Shown: positions 1 to 11,302, numbered from the stretch's first letter. The stretch is 64,000 nucleotides of DNA from Rugalucina vietnamica (GCA_964017185.1 OZ024877.1:9580201-9644200); one strand, 5' to 3'. A program made the numbers and translations. The notes: generated by a model from the sequence alone, not told the origin.

Positions 1-118
1 CCAAGTTCTGCTTGCGGGTGTGTCAGGTGGTTTTTCCCCGGGTACTCCGGTTTTCGCCCCACTTTCTGATTGATTCGTCTCGATATGAGTGAAAAGGCTT
101 GAAAGGGACAAATTAATA
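1..118 (+). repeat. tRNA-derived SINE, body and tail only (cut by window start)
   Basis: The first ~60 bases match, on the opposite strand, the body of the SINE at 37495-37727 (shared words such as GCTTGCGGGTGTG and GGTACTCCGGTTTTCGCCCC). The tail ends near CTTGAAAGGGAC, again as in that copy. The tRNA-like head would lie left of the window. Confidence 0.7.
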
Positions 119-640
119 ATTTGTGCACTTTGACAGAATATGTTGTGTCCAAAATTGCTTCTACGTGTATGTGAAAATGGCGAACATCAAAAGTAAACTG
201 CGGCGAAGTGACGCGCGACCCGCTTTACGGGGCGACTGAAACACTATGCGTCCTCTACGGAAACACTTTATTAACTCATGAAAATAATATAATTGTGTTA
301 GTTTGATTTTAATTTATTTATTTGAATTCAACCAGGTGAAACAGCACGCATACTATCACACAGAATAAATGAGGATCAGAACGAAAGCTTATGTCTTGCC
401 AAATTAATTTTCTACATCGTAACCATCGCACTCGATATGGCAGAAATACTGTTGAAAGTCTACAATAAACAAAAACAGTTGTGTGGCTAGGCATATTGTA
501 GCTACATGTAGGGTATTGCCCCCATCGCTCTTTCTGCTGTCGAATGGACTCAAAACGACACATCGAAAAAATAAACATTGTTCGCTCACGAGATAGCACG
601 TGAAACTGTAGTTTTACATCTATACACATATATATGAACA
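119..640. other. Unassigned AT-rich stretch
   Basis: No credible coding exon. Bases ~125-180 (ending GTGAAAATGG) resemble 40800-40855, so at least part is repetitive. The right-hand counterpart of this locus (37470-37495) lacks most of this ~500 bp, so it may be an insertion. Confidence 0.4.
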
Positions 641-1210
641 TGTACACTATAAACACCAACCGGTATTTTTTTGACAAACCGCTTTTTGTCAAATCCAGGA
701 CATCTTTCGAAAGCAGCCAGGGCTTCGCAGTTTATATACTCATAAAGTACCTATCAAGTGGTTCTCTAAAAACTTATTTTATTGGCCTATCTTATCTATA
801 ACTGCCTGAAAAATGGACTTGAAGTTGGCTTTCCCATGGGAAAATCATGTTTTCCCATGGGAAATGGCCCTTTCCCATGGGAAAACAGATTGGCCATGGA
901 CAAAAAAGTGGCCATGGCCAGAAAATTCGTTGGCCATGGGAAAATTTAACTGTTGATAAAAAATGTTTTTAGAGATGAATTTCTACATAAAAATTGCTTC
1001 CCATGAAGGCCATGATATTATAAATTCAAAAAAATTATAATCTAAAATTTTGTAAGTATTGGCCATGGGCATAAATTCTGGCCATGGGCAATGAAATTCT
1101 GGCCATGGCCCAAAGTTGGTCAAGTTTTGGGCCATGGCCAATAATTTTGCCCATGGCCATAATTTTCTTCCCATGGCCCTTCTCATGTCCATATAACTGG
1201 CCATGGCCAA
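641..1210 (+). repeat. CATGG-palindrome island, left copy
   Basis: About thirteen CCATGG-centred palindromes (CCCATGGG, GGCCATGGCC, GCCATGGGC) fall within ~390 bp (830-1205). Before them, bases ~655-830 are the reverse complement of ~37265-37460 (shared words CTTTCGAAAGCAGCCAGGGC and CTGAAAAATGGACTTGAAG). It is an inverted second copy of the right-hand island at 36870-37470. Reading frames across it give only low-complexity peptides. Confidence 0.75.
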
Positions 1211-1860
1211 GATATTTTTAACTTATTTTGAAACATAAAACTTTTGATTAACTACTATACTCAACTACAAAAAGAAACACCACATTATGCAACCCTGTTT
1301 GGTTCACATTTATAATCTATTATGTATGGATAGTTTCATGTGTGTCTCTATATGATCCTTTATCATTTGAATGGTATCATAGAAAAAAAATGCAAAAATG
1401 TAGTTTTCATCTTGATTAAAAGTGAAAAATGCAAAAATTTGATTTTCATATTGATTAAAATTGAATGATTTATTTTGTCGACAAAAACAGTGGCTACTAA
1501 AAACAAGGAGAAAAGTTCACATCACATATGCACATTTTAATCCCAAAATTCTGAAAAGATACAAACAGCTGCCCCCAATAACACTCCATGTAAAAATATC
1601 AAAATTGCAATACAAACAAGATTATAATTCAAACTAATAAACTTCTTTTTTTTATATAAAAAAACAGAGTGCTCACCCGAGATTTGGTCTTTGAAAATAA
1701 AACTGAATTCTCACATAATTTCATTAACACAAAAAACTGTCCTTTAATATATCTATCAATTTACATGTCAGAGGCTAAAATCTTTGTGACAAAATGCATT
1801 GCTTACATATTTTCCCATCAAAAGCCCAGGCTACCCGACCAAATTATTAAAATCTGAAAC
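1211..1860. other. Unassigned AT-rich stretch
   Basis: Very AT-rich, with short direct repeats around 1385-1465 (AAAAATGCAAAAAT, GATTTTCATATTGATTAAAA). Nothing coding is recognised. Confidence 0.4.
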
Positions 1861-2598
1861 CTTTTTACAGGGCAAGGTCAACTTAGCAGCTTTATACATC
1901 TATGATGGTCTAGAGTGCTTGATAATACATAACAAGTTTCATTGAAATCGGTTCATCGGCTCCTGAGAAGAAAAACTGTTTTCCATTGTTTTTACCATTA
2001 TGGGGATGGCAGCCATCCTGGTGATGTGACCTAACCATTTATAGAAAATTTTGTTTCTCCTTCGAAAGGAAGCTCTGAAACATAAAACGTTGCTTGATTG
2101 GCCAAATGGTTTCAGAGAAAATTAAATAATAATTACAATTAGTTTATTACTTTTTGCCATGGTAAGGAAATGACATTGACCTTAAACATAACTCATTAAC
2201 TCAATAACTTGTCAGTATCTACTATCAGGTCACAGGCTATAAACCTTTCTGAAAAATCCTGTTTCAAACTGTTTCCATTATAAAGCATGTGACTGACCAA
2301 ATCTGATCTTGCTGTAAAATAGATCAAGTTCAACCTAAGGTCACAATTTAATCAAACAATGATTAACCAGCGTCCCCAATGCTACATACTTAGTTTTGTT
2401 AAAGTCAGTTTGCTGGTTCCAGAGAAGTTGTTTAACATATCATGGGCGTGGCGTTCATCTTGGTCATGTGACCTGGACCATTTATACAACAAACGGTTGA
2501 CAATCGACGGTGGACAACTGATAAACTGACAGATGAGAGATGGACACCAGAGAATGCCCATACTATAACAGGCTCACAAGGGCTCAAGTGAGCTATAA
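1861..2598 (+). repeat. R1-family interspersed repeat, diverged copy
   Basis: Contains worn versions of R1 blocks: AAGTTTCATTGAAATCGGTT, a GGCAGCCATCCTGGTGATGTGACC block, CTTTGCTTGATTGGCCAAA-like text and a terminal CATACTATAACAGGCTCAC...GTGAGCT hairpin. More diverged than the copies at 6742-8263 and 23283-25575, so presumably older. Confidence 0.65.
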
Positions 2599-2624
2599 CA
2601 TCAGAATAACATGTCCATGTAATA

Positions 2625-2818
2625 TGAGCCGCGTCATGAGAAAACCTGAATCTTGCATATATGTGAAAAACAAAGGTGCTTTGTTTTCGCTACAAAAATA
2701 TAACAATTCTTCTTCTACTTATATCCAAGCTTCTGGCTTTCTTCTGTGACAGTACATTCTGGTTTGTGTCGAATATGGTCAGAAACCCCAAATACTGGTT
2801 TTCTTGCGTCGCAGCCCA
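2625..2818 (+). repeat. P1 inverted-repeat element (MITE), core-deleted copy
   Basis: Starts TGAGCCGCGTCATGAGAAAA and ends GCGTCGCAGCCCA, with TA on both flanks. At 194 bp it is ~43 bp short of the family length. The loss maps to the centre, where ACAAAGG joins TGCTTTGTTTTCGC directly, so most of the central palindrome is gone. Confidence 0.75.
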
Positions 2819-2861
2819 TATACATCCCTTATACACAACTTTTATAGCAAAACTGGGGTAG

Positions 2862-3115
2862 ATGTGCCTTATATTTGCTCGCCGAGGCAGTTCCATGGAG
2901 GTGTACCCACAATCTGTTTTGAGCAATACATTTTTGCCCATGCAATATACAGATGTTTTTTACAGAAGCAAAAATAGAAAAATTTTATTGAAAAAAAAAA
3001 TCTGTTTTTTTTTTCCAAAGTTTTTGCTCAAAACATACATTGTGGGTACATGTTAGAACCGCCTCGTTGAGGCGGGTCTAACAAGTACCCACAGCGTATG
3101 TTTTGGATCCAAAAT
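2862..3115. repeat. P2 palindromic element, rearranged copy
   Basis: Has GTACCCACAATCTGTTTTGAGC, CCCATGCAATATACAGAT and GTTAGAACCGCCTCGTTGAGGCGGGTCTAAC, the hallmark blocks of the palindrome-centred family at 48474-48746. The block order differs from the intact copy, which suggests rearrangement. Confidence 0.65.
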
Positions 3116-3124
3116 AAGAAAATT

Positions 3125-4055
3125 AGGTACATGTATACGCTAGTCTATAGGAGCTAATGACCCCAGGACGTTACATTTTAATATGATTTCAATATATTTT
3201 TATCGTTTCACCTTGTTAGACGCTAATGACCCATCAGGGTTGATGCATCGTTAAACAATAAACAAACAAACAAACAAATAATGACCCCAGGGTGGGGCCA
3301 ATTTTTGACCCCAGGGTCATGATTGGCAGGATTTATGAAGGGTACCAATAAACACTGTTACATGCTAAATACACAAGCTCTAAGTCTTGTGGTTTTAGAG
3401 TTAGAAGATTTTTCCCACTATAAGCCTACAGCACACATGGACATCCCTGGAGCATGGTCAATTTGGACCCCAGGTACATGGTTGGCAGGATTGATGAAGG
3501 GGACTACCAAACATTGCTACATACAAAATATTGAAGCTCTGGGCCTTGTGATTTTTTTTTTTTATGTTTTTCCCATTGTAAGTCTATGGGAGCTATCTGT
3601 TGCCATGGAAACCACAATTTTGATACAATCTGCTCCAAAAACCTAATGCAGTCAATCCCCCTACCCAGTGATGGTTCACATAAAATTTTATCAAGATCGG
3701 CCGGCTTGATTCAGAAATATTTGAGCCGCCTCGCGGGAAAACCAACAATGTGGTTTCCGAACAGGTCTGGCACAAACCTACTTGTACAAGTACAGAAAAG
3801 AGCTAGAAGCTTGAAATTTCTGATTTAAGTAGAAGAGGAATTGTACTATCCGAGTTGCGAAAACAAAGGCGCTGATCAGCTTCGCATTATCTGCGAAGCT
3901 GATCTGCACCTTTGTTTTCGCCTATGCAGACTCTGTTGGTTTTCCCATGTGGCGGCTCATTTGTCTTTGAAATTGTGGATGGATGTCGACTGACGCCGGA
4001 TGCCAGCCTATCCTATAAGCTAACCTGTGAGCCTTCTGCTCAGGTGAGTTTACTG
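3125..4055 (+). repeat. R1-family repeat, interrupted by a P1 element
   Basis: R1 blocks (GGAGCTAATGACCCCAGG, CTATCTGTTGCCATGGAAAC, TTTTATCAAGATCGG) run to 3721. They resume at 3960 with GAAATTGTGGATGGATG and close with the R1 terminal hairpin TAAGCTAACCTGTGAGCC...GGCTCAGGTGAG. The interruption is exactly the P1 copy at 3722-3959, so P1 inserted into an existing R1. Confidence 0.7.
3722..3959 (-). repeat. P1 inverted-repeat element, full length (238 bp)
   Basis: Ends TGAGCCGCCTCGCGGGAAAA and CCCATGTGGCGGCTCA, flanked by TT on both sides. The central palindrome at ~3860-3922 reads GCTGATCAGCTTCGCA / TGCGAAGCTGATCTGC. Orientation is opposite to most copies in the 48-64 kb region. Confidence 0.9.
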
Positions 4056-4546
4056 AGTTAAAAACTGGATTAACAAAGATCTCGTATTGCGCTTATTAGA
4101 AAGACTTGTTAATTTCTGACAGATCTAGAATCTTAACAGATCATTATGAACTAACAGGCATGGTGTAAAGAAACATGTCTAATATCATCGTCAAAATTAC
4201 ACTTGTCACTTTTCTGCTGTCTTCAATCTCGGAGAAGCTGGAATAATCTAGATGTTGAGAAATCTGTATCTTGACTCAAGTCCAAGCAAGAACTCAGGAG
4301 CAAACATGGTCAATAACACATTGTTTTCTCTTTTCCACCATATACATATACTTTCTTCTATTAGGACAAATCTGTTGGGTTTAGATGTTGATCTTTTTCT
4401 CACATTGAAAAGCTGAAGTCCATGCTGAATTCTGTCAGTGATCATTACTTTACACCTGCAATAATTAAATGTTTTAACTTTTATTATGAAATGCAGAAGA
4501 CTTATGACAGACACATCATGGCAAATCATCATTGTCAATCACAATA
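4056..4546. other. Unassigned
   Basis: AT-rich. No domain, exon pattern or known repeat recognised. Confidence 0.35.
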
Positions 4547-5111
4547 CGGCCCCTTTCACTCGAGTTTGCCATTTGAGCATTTGCATCACACAAGAAGACC
4601 ATGTGTTCACACAAGAAGACCATGTGTTCCGAGTTTCTTTTCATGTTGTCCTCAAAGACATCTGGATTGATTGATCTGCTGATTTGAGTGACAGCTTCAA
4701 ACTAAATGACCTTTAAAAATGGCAAACTCAAGTGAAATTTTTAACTTCCTATGTGGAATTTTTGCCATGTAGATACCGATCAGGTAACTGCTTAAATTGA
4801 TAAAATTTTGCTTATGTCTCTATCCTGTTACAAATGTGTGTTCTTAATATGCATTGTATATGTTGTACAAAGAATTTTGAAATAAAAATGTGCTTTAACC
4901 ACGCAATTACAATGTTTTTATCAGAAGAGGTGACATCATTACCTATAGATAAATGCTGAATAGATTTTAAGAACACCTGGCACCTGCGGGACACTGTTTC
5001 AGTTCTAAAATAGAATAAAAAGTTACCTGATTTACAAACAAACGGCAAACTCGAGTGAACAAATTTGATTGATTTAAATGCTCAAACGGCAATCTCGAGT
5101 GAAAGGGGCTG
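4547..5111. mobile_element. Non-autonomous TIR element with TA target sites
   Basis: The left end CGGCCCCTTTCACTCGAGTT is mirrored at the right end by CTCGAGTGAAAGGGGCTG, and the inverted match extends ~36 bp (to CATTTGAGCATTT). TA flanks both ends (4545-4546 and 5112-5113). The motif TTCACT(C/T)GAGTTTGCC recurs in either orientation near 4722 and 5044. There is also a small direct duplication of CACACAAGAAGACCATGTGT at 4585-4630. The TA duplication suggests mobilisation by a Tc1/mariner-type transposase. No transposase lies inside. Confidence 0.75.
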
Positions 5112-5220
5112 TAACATCTTGATAATTAGGAAGATCAGGGTTTATAGTGCTATTATACAAAATCCTGTTTTTGGAATTTCCAGCCTGGACCAGAAATACA
5201 GAAATATAGTGAAACACAAA

Positions 5221-6580
5221 CAAGAGGACCAGTGGTCCTGTAAACGCTCGCCTAATCTGGACAGTTTTATTTGTAAGGGAGCTAATGACCCTGGGCTCTG
5301 GGGCTTGGCCTGTTTGGACCCCAGGGGCATGGGTGGCAGAATTTAGAAAGAAGATTACTTCACACTGCTTCACACAAAATATGAAAAACTCACGGTTAAG
5401 AGAGTGTTTCTGGATATTATTGTTTTCTTCATTGTAGTATAAATATAGGAGATTATTTCCCCTTGGGTGGGACCATTTTGAACCACATGGGCATGATCAA
5501 GGGGGGGGGGGGGGTTATATAAAGCATCAAATAAGATTGCTACATACTAAATATACAAGCTTTGAGTCTTGTGGTTTCAGAGAAGAAGATTATTTTCATA
5601 TGGCTGGTCATCAAAGTGCATTATTTATTTACACATTTTAGTTCTGTATTCCATGATGCAGCTGCTACATAACAAGTTTCATGATCATAAGACTTGGGTT
5701 CTGGAGAAGATTTTAGTTTTCACCATATATGGCCATGGAAATTGCCTTTGTCATTTGTCCTGGATTATTTTTATACACTTTCCCCTTTCCTATAAGAGCT
5801 ACATGGCCTTGATTGTCAAAGTGGTTTTAGCACGTTTAAAGGAGAAGATCTGTGAAAATGGTGGACAGATGACGGACCCTATCCTACCTTAGCTAAAACA
5901 GCAGTCATATAGTAGAGTATAATCCAAACACGCGCCGGGCGTATGAAGACTTTGGACGTATAAAAATTAATTTCTTTTAACTCGCTTTAGCAGTTACACA
6001 TTAGCCCGTGACTGAGGCGAGTGCCGGACGTATAAAAAATCTCCAAGTTTTTGAGTACGGTTGTGATAAGTCCTAGACACGCTAACTGTTACCACGCGCT
6101 ACAGACGCGCATCGAGAGTTCAACGTGTGTTTCACACACGCTTATAGGGCAAGCTACTGAAGTAACATCTAATGAAATCGGAACGCACATGTAACATACA
6201 CTGGCTTGCCTCAAACGCACTCCAAGTGCGTTCAGAGCGTATTCAACCACCTGTAACTTAATCAAGTTAATCGGGACGTATAAGTCACACACCCGAGACA
6301 CGCCGAGCTTCTAGAAAATTTTTAAGCATGTTTAAAAACATTTTGAGCCCAAACACGTGCGAAACACCCAGAGACTTTTAGCGATGTACAGCGACGCGCA
6401 CCGGACGTACACCAAGCGTACCCAACGCACTTGTAGCGAGTTTTTAACGTGTTTCCGATGTGCGTCTGGCGTATGTGGAATTTCGCTATTTTTTCTACAC
6501 GCTGGCACGCGTTTCACTTATACGCTACTGTGTGACTGCTGTTTAAGCTCACATGAGCACCTCACTCAGGTGAGCTAAAA
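5221..6580 (+). repeat. R1-family repeat, interrupted by an ACG-rich element
   Basis: Opens with AGAGGACCAGTGGTCCTGTA and R1 internal blocks, and runs to CCTATCCTACCTTAGCT near 5894. The expected 3' hairpin (AAGCTCACATGAGC...GGTGAGCT) appears only at 6545-6580, after the ACG-rich insertion at 5896-6544. A G13 run sits at ~5502-5515. Confidence 0.65.
5896..6544. mobile_element. ACG/CGT-rich inserted element
   Basis: Bounded by AAACAGCAGTCA at the left and TGACTGCTGTTT at the right, a 12-bp perfect inverted repeat. The inside is dense in ACGC, GCGTA and GGACGTA words, unlike its AT-rich, CpG-poor surroundings. A compositional relative is at 39030-39385. No coding capacity recognised. Confidence 0.6.
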
Positions 6581-6589
6581 TCATAGGTC

Positions 6590-9135
6590 ATTATATACAG
6601 CTCCATTTCATAAGTTTAGTACATACCGATTTATAATGTTTCATAAGTAATGGCATAGCAGTACCCGTACTTGAAGCTTGGCCAAATGTTATTGGGTGTT
6701 TGCAGATTTCAACGGATTTTGATATGTCAAACTTAATACACCAGAGGACCAATGGTCCTGTAAACGCTCACCTGAAACCCGAGATATATACCAATAAACT
6801 TGTTTGACTAGAATGGTAATATCCATGTACATAACCCCAGGGCTTGGTCAGAGCAACCCCTGGAGTCAATTTCTTTTTGAAAACATAAAACTGCAGTCCA
6901 TTTGCCAATTTACTGCAAGTTTTGCCCTTCAAATGACATTTTAACAATTTTCCCCATTCAAATGCATGGGCGACCTAAGTTGACCTTGCCGTAAAATAGG
7001 TCAAGGTCATTAAAGGGTCACTATTTATATAAACTTTGTAGAGCTCCATTGCCTGATGCTTCATGCCAAGTTTCAAAATCATAGGCCTTCTGGTTCTGGA
7101 GGAAAAGATTTTTAAAGGTTTTTGCTATTTATAGCCATGGCAGCCATCTTGGTCATGTGACCATGACCATTTATATATACTTTCATTCCCACTTCCTAAC
7201 AATGCTCCTCATAAAGTTTGGCTTTGATTGGCCAAGCAGTTTCAGAGAAGAAGATCTTTGAATATCACTGTAATATACATGTATATTGCCCCGGGGTGGG
7301 GGCTGACATACCCCTGGGGTCCAAATTTTTTCAGAATCATCAATCTTAAGTCCATTTGCCCATTTCCTGCAAGTTTTTCCCTACAAATGACATTTTTACA
7401 CTTTTCCCCATTCAAATGCATGAGCCACCTATGTTGACCTTGCCGTAAAATAGGTCAAGGTCATCCCAGGGTCATGATTTATATAAATTTTGTAGAGCTC
7501 CAGTCACTGATGCTTCACACCAAGTTTCAAAATCATTGGCCTTCTGGTTCTGAAGAAGAAGATTTTTAAAGGTTTTTTTTTCTATTTATAGCCATGGCGG
7601 CCATCTTGGTCATGTGACCTAGACCATTTATATACACTTTCTTTCCCCCTTCCCAAGAATGCTCCATATGAAGTTTGGCTTTGATTGGCCATGCAGTTTC
7701 AGGGGAGAAGATGTAACATTATTATGGAAATATACATGTAGATAGCCCCGGGGCAGGGGCAGACAACCCCCCAGGGGCTAAAATTTTCCATTAACATTAA
7801 TCTTCTGTCCATTTGCATATTCCCAGTAAGTTTTACCCATTAAATAGCAATTTACCATTTTTCCCATTCAAATGCATTGGCGACCTAAGTTGACCTTGCC
7901 GTAAAATAGGTCAAGGTCATCCTACGGTCATGATTTATATAAACTATGATGGGCCCACGTCCCCCATGCTACATACCAAGTTTCGTGGAAATCGGCCCAC
8001 TGGTTCTGGAGAAGAAGATTTTTAAAGGTTTTTGCTATTTATAGCCATGGCGGCCATCTTGGTCATGTGACCAGGACCATTTATGTAAACTTTCGTTCCC
8101 CCTTCCTAAGGATGCTCCACATGAAGTTTGGCTTTGATTGGCCAAGCGGTTTCAGAGGAGAAGATCTTTGAAAATGTGAACGACGGACGGACGACGGACG
8201 GACGGACGCCGGAGCATGGGTATACTATAAGCTCACCTGTGAGCCTTCGGCGCAGGTGAGCTAATAGAACTATTCACTGATTGTAACATTTAGATTTTAA
8301 TCGATTGATTTATCAATGGTAACACATTAAAATGAAGAAATATCATAACTTCACGGAAACAAATATCAACTTTAGCATTGGTTTCATACACTTCAAGAAA
8401 GTTTTAACCAAAAACAGATTATATCGTTAAATTGGCATATCACCCGGCATACTACACCTAACATAATATTTGATCTACCCTGTGTATATTCAACTAATCA
8501 AGTTTATTGAAGCTTGAAATATTGCACCCAAATAGCCATGGTACACCAAATTATACAATCAATCAGCGTTTGTTACATAATTACACACACAACCGTTTGT
8601 TTTTACAAATAACACTGCTCTTACAGTTGAATATAAATATTTGATCCAAAGAAAGCCGCTCGAAAAGGTATTGAGACACAAAATGGCGAAACGACAGTTC
8701 AAACAAGGTAAGGCAGTCTAGTAGGATGCAAGATTTCAAGCTTCAATAACCTCGACTGTACATAGGGTAGACCAAATATTACATGTATGTAAGGTGTATT
8801 CTCCTGGACGCTCTGTCATGTTATTGGAATAATAAATTTTTAGTTCAAGCTGTCCTGTAATGTGAGAAATCAATGTTAACATTGATATTTGTGTCACAGA
8901 AGTTATGTTATTTCATTCATCGTATTTTATGTGTTATTATCTCTTTATAAATCAATCAAAATCTAAATTGTTACAATCAGTGAATAATTCTATGTTTTAG
9001 GATTGACTTAGCGAAATCTGTTCAAATCTGCAAACACCCAATAAAATTTGGCCAAGCTTCAAGTATGGAAACTGCTATGCCATTACATATGAAATGAAAC
9101 AAATACTAAACTTATGAAACGGAGCTGTAATTGTT
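6590..9135. mobile_element. Fold-back (large inverted-repeat) element split by an R1 insertion
   Basis: Bases 6590-6735 are the approximate reverse complement of 8997-9135 (CTCCATTTCATAAGTTTAGTA against ACTAAACTTATGAAACGGAG). The match continues inwards: 8265-8320 pairs with 8940-8995, and 8430-8520 with 8720-8800. The R1 copy at 6742-8263 sits in the left arm only, so it inserted later. The unpaired centre (~8560-8700) holds ATGGCGAAACGACAG...CAAG followed by GTAAGG, a start codon and a donor-like site, but no partner exon. Confidence 0.7.
6742..8263 (+). repeat. R1-family repeat with three ~455-bp tandem units
   Basis: Starts CAGAGGACCAATGGTCCTGT, with units at ~6835, ~7287 and ~7746. Each carries a CCCCGGGGTGGGGGC-like block, TTGACCTTGCCGTAAAATAG followed by GTCAAGGTCA, an AAGTTTC-AAATC block, GGCCATCTTGGTCATGTGAC and TTTGGCTTTGATTGGCCAAG. 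It ends in a (GACG)n tract (~8175-8212) and the hairpin AGCTCACCTG...CAGGTGAGCTAA. A tandem core, a 3' hairpin beside CTAA and no TIR resemble non-autonomous Helitron/Helentron elements. That class is inference. Confidence 0.8.
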
Positions 9136-9595
9136 TAGCAACAATAGCAGCAAGTTTCATCTGAACAGCATATAAAATGGTGCTGGTTAAAAGAATCCCT
9201 ACATTTAGAAATTTAGAAATTGCAATTGGTCATGCATAATGTATATAATTTTCATTTCTTTTCAATTTAGTGCCAGTGTACAATCTATTAGACTATCTTC
9301 ATTGATCTATAGTATATACTACAAAGTCATGTTGTTTGGGAAGTATTTTACTGGCACCATTTAAATGATTCAGAAATCAAAATTATATTTATTACGGTAC
9401 ATCATTTGTTACATTGCAAAATTTCTTAAATATTCAAATTCATATTGAGTTTTGTCAACTTTGAAAAGACTGTTTTTTCTTCTTCTCTTTTTTTTTTTTT
9501 TTTTTTAAATTATATTTAATTGCATATAATACAACGGGGTTGGGTCACAAGTGCTCACCACATTAGTTACGACCCTTCCACTAAAATAGGGGTTG
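9136..9595. other. Unassigned AT-rich stretch with poly-T
   Basis: Contains a T-run at ~9489-9506. No exon recognised. Confidence 0.35.
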
Positions 9596-9597
9596 GG

Positions 9598-10345
9598 GAA
9601 AGGACTGTTACAACAAGAACGCCGCAGAGGTCGATATCGCACCTGCATCGGGCAAAATACTTAAATGTGAAATATAGGTCGAATGCACCAGGTCAAGTTT
9701 TGCGCTTAAAGGGTATGCCAAGGACAACAACTATCCAAGGTTTCACACTCACAGCTATCACAGGTGCAGAGAAAACCTAACTTTGACGTAAAAATTTACA
9801 AAGTCAGTACCGTGAAATATAGGTCAAGGGCACTTGGTCAATGTGCATGCTTGAAGGGTATGTCAAGGTCAATTACTATGCAAGATTTGAGACTCACAGA
9901 GCTATCACAAGTGCAGAGAAAACTTAACTTCAACATAACAAAGTCATTAACAAAGTCACTGGACGGTGTAATATAGGTTAAGGGCACTTGGTCAAGGTGC
10001 GTGCTTGAAGGGTATGCCAAGGACAATTAATTGCATGTACTATGCAAGGTATCACACTCACAGCTGTCACTGATGCAGAGAAAAGCAAGCTTCAACATAA
10101 AAATTAACAAAGTCAATAGACTGTAAAATATAGGTCAAGGGCACTGGGTCAAGGTGCATACTTGAAGGGTATGTCAAGGACAATTAATATGCAAGATTTT
10201 AGACTCGCAGCTATCACTGATGTAGAGAAAAAGAAACTTCGACGTAAATGTTGACAGACGGACGTACAGACGAACAAACGGATAGACGAACGGAAATTTG
10301 AACTCCTATATCGCACCCTGCTATAAGCAGGTGCGATAATAAAAA
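9598..10345 (+). repeat. R2-family repeat (GCAGGTGCGATA hairpin, tandem units)
   Basis: Opens AAGAACGCCGCAGAGGTCGA followed by TATCGCACCTGCATCGGGC. It holds four tandem units of ~150-170 bp built on GTGAAATATAGGTCAAGGGC, GTGCGTGCTTGAAGGGTATG and CAATTACTATGCAAGG, then a GACG-type minisatellite, and ends TATCGCACCCTGC...GCAGGTGCGATA. The plan matches R1 (units, GACG tract, terminal hairpin) but the sequence differs. Confidence 0.8.
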
Positions 10346-10451
10346 TATTATTAAATTTTCTCTAATTTGTACAAGTTAAGACTGTAACTATGCTTTCTCC
10401 CATGCTATAAGTCCCACAGGATTAACTGAGTTGCATCATTTTACATATGTG

Positions 10452-10590
10452 AATTTGTGAAAACAAAGGCACAGATCAACTCCTTTGTTTTCTCTTCACA
10501 GATAGTACAATACTTCTCAATCTGAAATTTCAAGCATCTAGTTTTCTTCTGTTACTGTACAGGCTTTTTTTGTCTCCGAAGACAGCTTGC
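10452..10590 (+). repeat. P1 element, partial copy
   Basis: GTGAAAACAAAGGCACAGATCA, a shortened palindrome core, then ACAGATAGTACAATACTTCT and GAAATTTCAAGCATCTAG match the P1 interior. The termini are missing or unrecognisable. Confidence 0.6.
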
Positions 10591-10832
10591 TTTTTTAATG
10601 ATGCTACTCGGCTCGATTATATATACATATATATACATATGTTCTATATACTCACATAATTCAGGACACACAGGAGTTGTGAAGATATGGTCAGATCTTT
10701 TAGCCTCAGCATCAAAGTGGCAATGGAATATTTTACTTATAACTCTAGTCAGGTCTCCTGTGACATGCCGACTGTTTTCCAGATCTGGAAATATAATTCA
10801 AATTGCCTTTTTTAAATTGTGACGCATAATGA

Positions 10833-11290
10833 AACTGACCATTGGTCCTGAGAACGCTCACCTGAACCCTCACCTTGGAGCATTTAACCATAATGAAATG
10901 ACCTTGACCTTGAATACTCACATTTATTGGGAAGCATAAGTTGCTATAGCAACAGCACAAGTTGCCATAGCAACCACAGTTCTTATCCAACTGGAACAAT
11001 TTTAATAATTTATGTAAAGGCTTATGTCAGAAACATGCACATACCAAGTACAGGCTTCATCCCCTCATAGTTTCTGAGAAGATTTTTTTAATATTTTATT
11101 AATAGTTACCCTTTATCAGCCCCACAGCAGCAAATCAGTATTATCGATTGTGAAGAAAGTCATATGAAGCTAAAATAGTGGACTACCCAATAAGCATTTC
11201 TGCAGAAACAAAATTCAAATATCTGCAAAGAGAAAAAAAAATCTGCAACTTTCATTTTTCCCATTATATAACGACGTCAATAAAAACGCC
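10833..11290 (+). repeat. R1-type 5' end fragment with two RFX X-box-like motifs
   Basis: ACCATTGGTCCTGAGAACGC and GCTCACCTGAACCC are the R1 start. There is no matching hairpin end, so it is truncated. GTTGCTATAGCAAC (10940-10953) and GTTGCCATAGCAAC (10961-10974) are near-perfect palindromes of the RFX-factor X-box form. Confidence 0.55.
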
Positions 11291-11302
11291 TCATCAACAA
11301 GT

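Noticed and set aside
173..235. Short frame starting ATGGCGAACATCAAAAG
   Set aside because: Only 20 codons before a stop, no donor in frame, and the surrounding bases recur at 40.8 kb as a repeat.
3323..3646. 107-residue plus-strand frame
   Set aside because: It lies entirely within R1 repeat blocks and is not kept open in other R1 copies.
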